From Bacteroidales bacterium (GTDB lineage: Bacteria > Bacteroidota > Bacteroidia > Bacteroidales > GCA-2711565): DNA of 47,646 nucleotides. Position 1 is the first letter of the stretch; every line of letters begins with the position of its first letter. The stretch lies in NCBI GenBank assembly GCA_028280405.1, contig JANQLW010000018.1, positions 1 through 47,646 on the forward strand. The letters run 5' to 3'. The position numbers were made by a program, and so were the translations under genes. Under the pieces are notes generated by a model. That model was not told the DNA's origin, made no database searches, and saw nothing but the letters and a program-made list of their open reading frames with translations. Shown in pieces: positions 7,773-16,287 of this stretch.

Positions 7773-8909
7773 GTGAGTAATAGAAATAAGGAAATAATCT
7801 TGCTTTCTTTGACACTATTAATAATAATTGTGGCAGTTATTATTGGTGTTAAAAAAGAAGAACAGGATTATTTGTCAAGGCTTAATGCAGCATTTTCTGA
7901 TTTTGACATTTCTTCTACTTCTGATATCTATAAGTATAAAGCAAGCAAAAATAATGTTGAATCCTTTATTCTGCTGGGAGAAAGCCGCGGCTATAATGGA
8001 AATATTCTGATTGCTGTTCTTATTGATGAAAATGAAGAATTAAAAAGAATTAAAATATTAAAACATTCGGAAACTTATTCTTTTTATAAAAAAATAGAAA
8101 ACAAAAAGTATCTGGATACCTTTCTTAATAAAAGTATTTCTGATTTCTATCAGGATGATTCAGTCCCGGATGCAATAAGTGGTGCTACCTATACAAGTGG
8201 AGGAGTTTATAATGCAATGATTAACGCATCAGGTCTTCTTTCCGGAAAACAAAGTAAAGCAAGCATTGATAAAAAAACTAAAATCAATATTGGTTTGCCT
8301 GAACTATGTCTGATCCTTTTATACCTGATGGGATTCTTTAATTACTTAATTTTAGCCAAACATAGGAATCTGGTAAGGTGGCTCTCAATATTTATTTCTA
8401 TTATTGGCTTAGGGTTTATTGGAAAGAAGTTGCTCACTATAGCAAATATCGGTTCTTTTATAATGGGAGATTTCCCTGATTTTCAAAGCTTCTTCTTTTG
8501 GTATTTGTTATTAGCCGGAATATTAATGGGCATCATTCTTGGAAATAAGAACCATTATTGCAACTGGGTATGTCCTTTCGGGAGAATACAGGACTTATTA
8601 GCCTTAATCGGAGGAGGGAAGCCTCGATTTCTAAAATACCGTAAAATTTTTATAAAAATTCAGAATATAGCTGCACTTTTAGCAATTGCAAGCGGGATCA
8701 TATACCGTAATCCGGCAATGACTTCCTACGAAGTATTTTCAGGAATGTTTGCTTTTACCGGATCAGGAATACTGTTTATATCTTTAGGTATTTTTATAGT
8801 CTTATCATTATTTATCAAAAATCCATGGTGCAATTATGCATGCCCGGTAAAACCTTCAATTAATTATTTAAGAAGAATTAGAAAGATTCTTTTACCGGAA
8901 CCTAAGTAA
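7773..8909 (+). CDS. FMN-binding, polyferredoxin-type membrane protein (RdhC/NosR-like)
   Basis: The 378-aa protein starts at GTG, 3 bp after the rdhB-like gene. An N-terminal helix (9-25) is followed by an extracytoplasmic FMN-binding domain with the flavinylation motif DAISGATYT, where T139 is the expected site of covalent FMN attachment by ApbE. Further helices follow (about 174-196, 203-220, 240-257, 296-310, 330-348), with two cytoplasm-facing CX3CP motifs (C263-C267 and C353-C357). This is the architecture of RdhC/PceC and NosR. A role in electron transfer from the quinone pool to RdhA, or in RdhA maturation, is inferred. No apbE gene is in the window. Confidence 0.85.
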   Translation: MSNRNKEIILLSLTLLIIIVAVIIGVKKEEQDYLSRLNAAFSDFDISSTSDIYKYKASKNNVESFILLGESRGYNGNILIAVLIDENEELKRIKILKHSETYSFYKKIENKKYLDTFLNKSISDFYQDDSVPDAISGATYTSGGVYNAMINASGLLSGKQSKASIDKKTKINIGLPELCLILLYLMGFFNYLILAKHRNLVRWLSIFISIIGLGFIGKKLLTIANIGSFIMGDFPDFQSFFFWYLLLAGILMGIILGNKNHYCNWVCPFGRIQDLLALIGGGKPRFLKYRKIFIKIQNIAALLAIASGIIYRNPAMTSYEVFSGMFAFTGSGILFISLGIFIVLSLFIKNPWCNYACPVKPSINYLRRIRKILLPEPK

Positions 8910-8929
8910 TTATTCTATATTTGTTTCCT

Positions 8930-9739
8930 ATGAAACGAATACCTGGAATCATTGTACTATTAATACTATTAGTAACTAATACTGTAGTTTCCCAAAACAT
9001 TTCTGCATTAAAAAGTTGGATTGTTATTGCGAATAATACGAAAGCTTATACTGATATTGAGTGTAAGCAATTTTCATCTTATAAATTTCAGTATAAAGAA
9101 GAATTAAAGGGTAAATGGATCTTAATCGATACTAAATCGATACGACATTCAGTAGTTGAAATATACCATAATAAGGATACGCTCTATTTGCCATTTCCTA
9201 TGTTGATCGAAAAGGTAGACTTGATCGACTTTAAGTTTCTGCCCTTAGGAAAAGAAGAGGTAGATATTAGAAAACCGATCCCTTTTGATTATACCCCTGA
9301 TGATTTGGTTTTAATGGATCAAAAATGGAATTATCATACCAAAGATTATCCTAAGTATTTAAGAAAGGATGTAGCTGAAGCACTTTTAAAAATGCTGAAT
9401 TATGCAGCGGAACAAGGAGTCAATTTTAGGATAGTCAGCGCCTATAGAAGCATAAAAAAACAAAGAAGCTTATATATAAGAGCTATTCAGAAAAAGGGGA
9501 TTTATCAGGTAGGAACAGCAAAACCTGCACATAGTGAACATCATTTGGGTACTACTGTTGATCTGACATCCACAAACCGTAAAGATGTACTAAGTGTATC
9601 ATTTGATAAAACCAAAGAAGGACGATGGCTTCAGCATCATGCACATAAATTTGGATTCAGGCAATCTTATACAAAAGAAAATATAAAGGAGAGTGGGTAT
9701 ATGGCTGAACCCTGGCATTTTAGATATATCGGATTTTAA
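8930..9739 (+). CDS. VanY-family D-alanyl-D-alanine carboxypeptidase
   Basis: An exported M15B peptidase that trims peptidoglycan stem peptides. The N-terminus has a signal peptide (RIPGIIVLLILLVTNTVVSQ). The catalytic part occupies about residues 145-269 and shows SAYRS, the zinc motif SEHHLGTTVDLT (His and Asp ligands) and EPWHFRY with the catalytic Glu and third His ligand. Residues 25-140 are an N-terminal region without a recognised domain. An upstream in-frame TTG (8921) overlaps a TATATTTG box at 8916-8923, so the ATG at 8930 is chosen; if that box is used the mRNA would be almost leaderless. It lies 20 bp after the rdhC-like gene but has no obvious functional tie to dehalogenation. 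Confidence 0.85.
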   Translation: MKRIPGIIVLLILLVTNTVVSQNISALKSWIVIANNTKAYTDIECKQFSSYKFQYKEELKGKWILIDTKSIRHSVVEIYHNKDTLYLPFPMLIEKVDLIDFKFLPLGKEEVDIRKPIPFDYTPDDLVLMDQKWNYHTKDYPKYLRKDVAEALLKMLNYAAEQGVNFRIVSAYRSIKKQRSLYIRAIQKKGIYQVGTAKPAHSEHHLGTTVDLTSTNRKDVLSVSFDKTKEGRWLQHHAHKFGFRQSYTKENIKESGYMAEPWHFRYIGF

Positions 9740-9854
9740 TTCTTGTTTTTTAAAAATTGTAAGTCAAATAGATTAAAATAAGGGTTTTGGTTATAATTTT
9801 GTTAAGAATTGTACTTTTTTAAAAAAATATATTAGTTAATCCAAATATTATATT

Positions 9855-9862
9855 TATTTTTG
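9855..9862 (+). promoter_or_regulatory. -7 promoter box TATTTTTG for the met operon leader
   Basis: This exact TAnnTTTG match is about 35 nt upstream of the riboswitch P1 stem, the right place to transcribe the whole leader. A small hairpin (CCTATT 9881-9886 with AATAGG 9892-9897) lies between it and the riboswitch. Confidence 0.6.
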
Positions 9863-9895
9863 CATCAAATATTCAATACTCCTATTTAAACAATA

Positions 9896-10019
9896 GGTGT
9901 TTGATTATAGAGAAGAGGGGAGAGATTAGGCTCTTTGAACCTCTAGCAACCTTCCCGCTACAATTGGGAAAAAGGTGCTAAAACCTAACTCGCCTCGGCG
10001 GGAAATAATAATTAACACT
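9896..10019 (+). promoter_or_regulatory. SAM-I-type riboswitch
   Basis: The element has the conserved SAM-I words TAGCAACC (9944-9951) and AAGGTGCTAA (9972-9981). P1 can be formed by TTGATTAT (9901-9908) with ATAATTAA (10008-10015), extended by GGTG with CACT. P2 is GAGG with CCTC; P3 is TTCCC with GGGAA; P4 is CTCGC with GCGGG. The P2-loop TTAGG (9926-9930) is complementary to CCTAA (9984-9988), the expected pseudoknot. It precedes lysC-metY-metX-asd, as expected for methionine control. No U-tailed terminator follows P1, so the expression platform is not a standard intrinsic terminator. Confidence 0.88.
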
Positions 10020-10022
10020 ATT

Positions 10023-10124
10023 ATGAAAACAAAAACAACAATTCATTTTACAATGTTCGACAAGCGATTCACAATGCCTGAAATGCCTATGTGCATGGGG
10101 TGCTCAAGGTTTCTTAAAAAATAA
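10023..10124 (+). CDS. Met-rich 33-codon ORF in the met leader
   Basis: The ORF starts 4 nt after the riboswitch P1 stem and encodes a 33-residue peptide with six methionines (codons at 10023, 10053, 10074, 10083, 10089, 10095) and two cysteines. Four Met and one Cys fall in residues 18-25 (MPEMPMCM). Its stop lies within a hairpin formed by TCAAGG (10104-10109) and CCTTGA (10130-10135). This resembles an amino-acid leader peptide able to sense Met-tRNA or Cys-tRNA supply, but there is no U-run after the hairpin, so the mechanism is unclear. It could instead be a small functional, metal-binding-like peptide. It is real only if translated; no Shine-Dalgarno is seen. Confidence 0.5.
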   Translation: MKTKTTIHFTMFDKRFTMPEMPMCMGCSRFLKK

Positions 10125-10204
10125 GTGAGCCTTGAAGGATTAAAATGTAACAAAAGCAGTTTTCATTTCTTATTTTTACGAAATATTTCGAATAATTTAT
10201 TAAA

Positions 10205-11587
10205 ATGACTGGAAAAATAGTAGTTAAAATTGGTGGGTCCAATTTAAAAGAATTAAAAAGCATAGAAAGTATTATGGAAGTGGTTAGACTTTACGAAAAG
10301 CCACCTGTGATTGTTGTATCTGCTTTTTTTGGAGTTACTAATTTACTCATTGAAATTTTGGACAGTGCACTTACTGATCAGGAGAAAGTAAAAGCTTCGG
10401 TCGAGAATATAGAAAAGAAGAAATACAAAACCCTGGATTATTATATAAAAGATTACGAAGCTCTGGCAAATGCCAAAATTGGTGTTAAAAAACTAATTAA
10501 AGAACTTGAAAAATATTTATATGGTATTAATTATATAGGGGAAATTCCGGATTTTCTATATGACAAAATCCTTACCTATGGTGAGCGGCTAAGCGCTTAT
10601 ACTTTAAATGCTGTTTTTAATGCTAATGGCATTAAAACAATGGAAGTACTACCTGAGCAATTTGGATTAAGAACGACTGGTGAACTTGGAAATGCAAGCA
10701 TTGATTTTGATGCCTGCAATACTGAAGCACATAAGTTTTTTAAAGAAGATGCTGTTTGTATTGTGCCTGGTTTTTATGGTGTATCAGAAGATGGAAAAGT
10801 TACTTTGCTGGGAAGAGGGGGTACTGATTATTCTGCAGCCTCAGTAGCAAGAATCATAAAATCAGAAGCCCTTGATATTTGGAAAGATGTGAATGGCTTT
10901 ATGTCTTCGGATCCAAAATTTGTGGATAAACCGGTTCGTATTCATCATTTATCTTATTCGGAAGCTGCTGAACTTGCATATTTTGGAGCTAAAATACTTC
11001 ATCCAAGAACAGTAGAACCTTTACATGATGTGAATATTCCTATAAGATTATTTAATATAGAAGCTGATGAAAAGGTATTGGAGCCATTGACTTTAATTGA
11101 TGGAGATTTGTCAGAAACTGATGACATTATTAAAAGTGTTACGTCTAGTGATGAATTTGCATTATTAAAACTTAATGGCCCGGGTGTAGGTATTAAGCCT
11201 GGTATTTTGGCTAAAGTTACTTCTAAGCTAAATGATGAAGGAATTAACATAAACTCTGTTATCACTTCTCAAATTGCTATTAATTTTCTGCTTGCTGTTA
11301 ATGATTTAAAAGATTCAACAGCTTATATCAAGTCATTAGACCTGCCTTCGGTACAGGAATTAATTCCTATAGATGAAATTTCTGTAATTGCTGTTGTAGG
11401 ACAAGGTATACTTGAAAAACCTGGTATTGGAAGCAGAATATTTAATGCTGTTGCTGAAAACAATATTAATGTAAAGATGAGTACAATGGGTGGGTCAAAT
11501 GTTGTATGTTACCTTATTGTTGAAAAAGCTCATAAGCAAACAGCAATTTCCGCAATACATAAAGAGTTTTTTTCAAAAAAGAATTAA
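10205..11587 (+). CDS. lysC: Aspartate kinase
   Basis: This enzyme phosphorylates aspartate, the first step to lysine, threonine and methionine. The 460-aa protein has the N-terminal KIGGSN kinase motif, FGVTN, the LGRGGTDYSA nucleotide-binding segment (about residues 203-212), and two C-terminal ACT domains (about 310-375 and 388-455) that normally mediate feedback inhibition. It is monofunctional: no homoserine dehydrogenase domain follows. It is the first large gene after the SAM riboswitch and lies 3 bp before metY, so its supply of aspartyl phosphate is probably controlled by methionine demand. No homoserine dehydrogenase is in the window. Confidence 0.95.
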   Translation: MTGKIVVKIGGSNLKELKSIESIMEVVRLYEKPPVIVVSAFFGVTNLLIEILDSALTDQEKVKASVENIEKKKYKTLDYYIKDYEALANAKIGVKKLIKELEKYLYGINYIGEIPDFLYDKILTYGERLSAYTLNAVFNANGIKTMEVLPEQFGLRTTGELGNASIDFDACNTEAHKFFKEDAVCIVPGFYGVSEDGKVTLLGRGGTDYSAASVARIIKSEALDIWKDVNGFMSSDPKFVDKPVRIHHLSYSEAAELAYFGAKILHPRTVEPLHDVNIPIRLFNIEADEKVLEPLTLIDGDLSETDDIIKSVTSSDEFALLKLNGPGVGIKPGILAKVTSKLNDEGININSVITSQIAINFLLAVNDLKDSTAYIKSLDLPSVQELIPIDEISVIAVVGQGILEKPGIGSRIFNAVAENNINVKMSTMGGSNVVCYLIVEKAHKQTAISAIHKEFFSKKN

Positions 11588-12877
<1,290 letters not shown>

Positions 12878-12880
12878 TCT

Positions 12881-13945
12881 ATGAGTAAACATTTCTATAG
12901 ATATAAAGATTCTTTTCAGCTTGAAAGTGGAAAAGTATTGAAAGGGATAGATATTGCTTATCATACTTATGGTACATATGATCCGGAGAAAAATAATGTC
13001 ATTTGGGTTTGCCATGCTTTAACGGCAAACTCAGATGCTGCGGATTGGTGGCCCAATATGGTAGGAGACGGATGCTTTTATAACCCGGATGAATATTTTA
13101 TCATTTGTGCCAATACTTTGGGTTCATGCTATGGTAGTACCGGGCCATTATCGATAAATCCCGATACTTCTAAACCATATTTTCAGGAATTCCCCGCATT
13201 AACCGTGCGAGATCTTATAAAAGCTCATAATTTGCTTGTTAAGCATTTGGGAATATCCAGAATTCATACGGTTATCGGAGGGTCTCTAGGCGGGCAACAA
13301 GCAATGGAATGGTGTATCTCTAATCCGGAACTTTTTGATCATTTAATTGTACTTGCTACAAATGCAAAAGCTTCTCCCTGGAATATCGGATTTAATGAAT
13401 CACAGAGAATGGCAATTAAAGCCGATTCAACATTTGATGAGAATAGGGAAGATGGTGGATTGAAAGGAATGGCTGCAGCCCGTTCCATAGCTTTATTAAG
13501 CTATAGAAACAATACGACCTATAACTTAACTCAGGCTGAAGAAAATCTGCAAAAAACGGATGATTTTAAAGCAAGTTCTTATCAGCAGTATCAGGGACAA
13601 AAACTAGTGAAACGATTTAATGCCTATTCTTACTACATCCTTACCAAAGTGCTGGATTCTCATAATGTAGGAAGAAATCGAAAAAGTGTGCCGGAAGCAT
13701 TGAGCCGGATTAAGGCAAAAACATTGTTATTGGGAATTCCATCAGATATTATATTTTTTGCTTCGGAAGTTGAGTATATGAGTCAATATATTCCTGTATC
13801 TTTGTATCGTGAAGTCGAGTCCATTTATGGACATGACGGCTTCCTTATAGAAGGTGAAACAATTCGTGAAGAAATTTTGAATTTTTATAATACTTCGATT
13901 TTAGAGAGTGAGTCAGAAAATGTTTTTAATAAACAAAATCTTTAA
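12881..13945 (+). CDS. metX: Homoserine O-acetyltransferase
   Basis: An alpha/beta-hydrolase that acetylates homoserine with acetyl-CoA for direct sulfhydrylation. The nucleophile is S135 in GGSLGGQQ; the acid and histidine of the triad lie in GIPSDIIFF and YGHDGFLIE. N-terminal CHALTANSDAADWW and GSCYGSTGP are family hallmarks. The length of 354 aa is normal. It follows metY by 3 bp and is followed by asd after 12 bp, so all four genes form one operon. A succinyltransferase role is possible, since specificity cannot be read with certainty, but metY beside it favours acetyl. Confidence 0.93.
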   Translation: MSKHFYRYKDSFQLESGKVLKGIDIAYHTYGTYDPEKNNVIWVCHALTANSDAADWWPNMVGDGCFYNPDEYFIICANTLGSCYGSTGPLSINPDTSKPYFQEFPALTVRDLIKAHNLLVKHLGISRIHTVIGGSLGGQQAMEWCISNPELFDHLIVLATNAKASPWNIGFNESQRMAIKADSTFDENREDGGLKGMAAARSIALLSYRNNTTYNLTQAEENLQKTDDFKASSYQQYQGQKLVKRFNAYSYYILTKVLDSHNVGRNRKSVPEALSRIKAKTLLLGIPSDIIFFASEVEYMSQYIPVSLYREVESIYGHDGFLIEGETIREEILNFYNTSILESESENVFNKQNL

Positions 13946-13957
13946 AAAAAGAAAAAA

Positions 13958-14944
13958 ATGAAAATCGCTGTAGTTGGTGCTACCGGACTGGTAGGACGAA
14001 AAATCTTAGAAATTCTGGAGGAAAGGTCATTTCCTGTTGACGAACTCATTTTAGCTGCTTCCGAAAGATCAATAGGTAAAAAAATTGATTTTAAAGGCAA
14101 AGCTCATTCTGTAGTTAGTATTGCTGATGCAGTAAGTGCAAAACCTGATATCGCTTTATTTTCAGCAGGAGGAACTACTTCCTTAAGTTGGGCGGAAAAA
14201 TTTGCAGTAAACGGAACTTATGTTGTTGATAATTCTTCTGCATGGCGCATGGACGAAACAAAAAAACTTATTGTTCCTGAAGTTAATGGGCATGAGTTAA
14301 CCAAAGAAGATTTTATTATTGCAAATCCTAATTGTTCAACAATTCAGTTAGTAATGGCCCTGGCGCCTTTACACAAAGCTTATAAAATTAAAAGGGTAGT
14401 CGTATCTACATACCAAAGTGTTAGTGGGTCAGGGCAGGCAGCTTTGACGCAACTTGAAAATGAAAGTAAAGAAATTGAAGGAGATAAAAAGTACGCACAT
14501 CAAATTTATATGAACTGTCTACCGCATTGTGATGATTTCAATGTGAACGGATATACTAAAGAAGAGCTTAAACTTACCAATGAAACTAAAAAGATTTTAA
14601 GTGATAATACGGTTCATGTAACAGCAACAGCTGTCAGGGTTCCGGTTACCGGTGGCCATTCGGAATCTGTGAATATTGAATTTGAAAAGGAATATGTATT
14701 AACCAATGTGAAGAAACTCCTTCAGGGAACAGAGGGGATTGTCTTACAGGATAACCCTGAAGAAAATACTTATCCGATGCCATTATATGTGTTCGGAAGA
14801 GATGAAGTTTTTATAGGGAGGATCAGAAGAGATTATTCCATTCCAAATGCACTTAATATGTGGGTGGTTGCCGATAATTTACGAAAGGGTGCTGCCACCA
14901 ATGCCATTCAGATCGCTGAATATCTTGTGAAAAATATTCTTTAA
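13958..14944 (+). CDS. asd: Aspartate-semialdehyde dehydrogenase
   Basis: Reduces aspartyl phosphate to aspartate semialdehyde. It shows the N-terminal NADP loop VVGATGLVGR, the catalytic C126 in NPNCSTIQ, and VPVTGGHSES, where the conserved His lies. The length of 328 aa is standard. It is the last gene of the riboswitch-controlled operon and is followed by a good intrinsic terminator at 14968-14999. Together with lysC it supplies the semialdehyde; homoserine dehydrogenase must be encoded elsewhere. Confidence 0.95.
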   Translation: MKIAVVGATGLVGRKILEILEERSFPVDELILAASERSIGKKIDFKGKAHSVVSIADAVSAKPDIALFSAGGTTSLSWAEKFAVNGTYVVDNSSAWRMDETKKLIVPEVNGHELTKEDFIIANPNCSTIQLVMALAPLHKAYKIKRVVVSTYQSVSGSGQAALTQLENESKEIEGDKKYAHQIYMNCLPHCDDFNVNGYTKEELKLTNETKKILSDNTVHVTATAVRVPVTGGHSESVNIEFEKEYVLTNVKKLLQGTEGIVLQDNPEENTYPMPLYVFGRDEVFIGRIRRDYSIPNALNMWVVADNLRKGAATNAIQIAEYLVKNIL

Positions 14945-14967
14945 ATTATTGATTAAAGAAAATAAGA

Positions 14968-14999
14968 GCCACTTAATGAATTCGTTAGGTGGTTTTTTT
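14968..14999 (+). terminator. Intrinsic terminator after asd
   Basis: CCACTTAA (14969-14976) pairs with TTAGGTGG (14985-14992) around an 8-nt loop and is followed by seven T residues. It closes the methionine operon. Confidence 0.85.
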
Positions 15000-15054
15000 A
15001 TTTATCTAAAATTCTAGATAAATAATTGATTTAGTTCGGCAATTATCGAACTAA
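14998..15054. promoter_or_regulatory. Paired perfect inverted repeats, candidate operators
   Basis: Two palindromes stand side by side upstream of the GbsR/MarR-like gene. The first has 11-bp arms (14998-15008 and 15015-15025) with a 6-bp spacer; the second has 8-bp arms TTAGTTCG (15031-15038) and CGAACTAA (15047-15054) with an 8-bp spacer. The second ends 6 bp before the -7 box and would cover the -33 region, so binding there should repress. Autoregulation is the simplest reading. Confidence 0.6.
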
Positions 15055-15060
15055 TTGTAT

Positions 15061-15068
15061 TATATTTG
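15061..15068 (+). promoter_or_regulatory. -7 promoter box TATATTTG for the inositol-lipid operon
   Basis: This exact TAnnTTTG match lies 15 nt before the ATG at 15083 and directly after the paired palindromes. Confidence 0.65.
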
Positions 15069-15082
15069 CCAAAAATTTTTTA

Positions 15083-15547
15083 ATGAGGGTTAATAATCAC
15101 GAAGAGAAGCTTTTGATCGATAAAATAGGGCTGTTCCACCAAAAAAAAGGAATGTCGCCTATAGAAAGCCGTATCATGGCTTTTTTCATGATTAGGGAAG
15201 AAGAGCTCTTTTCTTTTGATGATGTCGTAAAAGGTATGCAGATAAGCAAAAGTACAGCCAGTACAGCCTTGAGATCACTTGTTGATAGAAACATCCTTAC
15301 ACATATTAAGTTGAACGGGAGCAGAAAAAGATATTTCAAGCTCAAAGCAATCTCTATTGAAGAGGAAGCTGTAGAGCTAAAAACATCTATGTCTGCTTTT
15401 CGAAATATATTAAATGAATCTTTAAAACATCGAAATGATCAGGAAAGTTCAAAATTTTTGATGTTGAAAAAAAGGCTGAATGCCTGTGATTTTTTGATTA
15501 ATAAAATTGATGACCTGATCGTTGAGTACAAAACAATATTCTCATAA
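15083..15547 (+). CDS. GbsR/MarR-like winged-helix regulator
   Basis: The 154-aa protein resembles GbsR-type regulators: a helical N-terminus with KKGMSPIESRIMAFFMI, a helix-turn-helix with FSFDDVVKGMQISKSTASTAL (about residues 51-72), a wing near GSRKRYFKL, and C-terminal helices for dimerisation. It is the first gene of the run that continues into the CDP-alcohol phosphatidyltransferase, whose ATG is 10 bp after this stop. Two perfect inverted repeats precede its promoter. It is therefore a likely autoregulated local regulator of inositol-lipid synthesis. The effector is unknown. Confidence 0.8.
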   Translation: MRVNNHEEKLLIDKIGLFHQKKGMSPIESRIMAFFMIREEELFSFDDVVKGMQISKSTASTALRSLVDRNILTHIKLNGSRKRYFKLKAISIEEEAVELKTSMSAFRNILNESLKHRNDQESSKFLMLKKRLNACDFLINKIDDLIVEYKTIFS

Positions 15548-15557
15548 ATATATTTTA

Positions 15558-16259
15558 ATGGCAGAAAAATATAATAAACTTGAAAAAATAGGAAGAGCAA
15601 TTATCTTCACCATATTCAGACCCATCATTTGGTTTTGTGAGTATTTTAATATTAGCCCGAATGTACTTACATCCTTTGGCTTATTAATAAATATTGCAGC
15701 TACAGTTATTTTTATTATAGGAGCTGAGTATGGAACCCGTGAGAACCTTTACTATTTTGGATGGGGAGGATTTACCGTCTTATTGGGCGGTGTATTTGAT
15801 ATGCTGGATGGTTATATTGCCAGAAAGAGAAATATATCTACGAAATTCGGAGCTTTGTATGATTCTGTTTTAGACAGATATAGTGAGCTATTCATGTTCT
15901 TCGGTATTGCTTTCTTTTTAGTTTCACATAGTTATTTCTTTACTTCTGTGGCTACATTCCTTGCTTTAATAGGGTCTGTGATGGTGAGCTATATCAGAGC
16001 CAGGGCTGAAGGTTTAAAGATTAATTGTTCGGTAGGTTTTATGCAGCGTCCGCTTAGAATTATTGTGATAGGATTTGCTGCTGTCTTTAGTGGCTTGTAT
16101 TCCGTTCATGTCGGACAGACATTTACTTTGCCGTTTTTAGAAGTTGAATTTGAACCGATTACAATATTTACCATTTCGATAATTGTCGTTGCTATATTTG
16201 CGAACTTAACTGCAATTCAGCGATTATACTATAGTTATAAGGAATTAACAAAAAATTAA
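15558..16259 (+). CDS. CDP-alcohol phosphatidyltransferase, likely PI-phosphate synthase
   Basis: An integral membrane enzyme that joins a CDP-linked lipid to an alcohol phosphate. The full family signature D-G-x2-A-R-x8-G-x3-D-x3-D is present: D84-G85, A88-R89, G98, D102, D106. Several hydrophobic helices flank it. An upstream TTG (15522) overlaps the regulator gene, so the ATG at 15558 is preferred, giving 233 aa. The next gene is myo-inositol-phosphate synthase and the third is a PgpA-like phosphatase; this order suggests CDP-diacylglycerol plus inositol phosphate gives phosphatidylinositol phosphate, as described for Bacteroides inositol lipids. Phosphatidylglycerophosphate synthase is the alternative and is less likely in this context. 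Confidence 0.85.
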   Translation: MAEKYNKLEKIGRAIIFTIFRPIIWFCEYFNISPNVLTSFGLLINIAATVIFIIGAEYGTRENLYYFGWGGFTVLLGGVFDMLDGYIARKRNISTKFGALYDSVLDRYSELFMFFGIAFFLVSHSYFFTSVATFLALIGSVMVSYIRARAEGLKINCSVGFMQRPLRIIVIGFAAVFSGLYSVHVGQTFTLPFLEVEFEPITIFTISIIVVAIFANLTAIQRLYYSYKELTKN

Positions 16260-16287
16260 ATATTAAACATTAATAAATAAAAACGTA

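Noticed and set aside
10104..10135. Hairpin TCAAGG/CCTTGA as an intrinsic terminator for the met leader
   Set aside because: The 3' arm is followed by GAAGGATTAAAATG, with no run of T, so it cannot be an ordinary intrinsic terminator.
15522..15557. N-terminal extension of the CDP-alcohol phosphatidyltransferase from a TTG
   Set aside because: It would overlap the upstream regulator gene; the ATG at 15558 gives the usual N-terminus.
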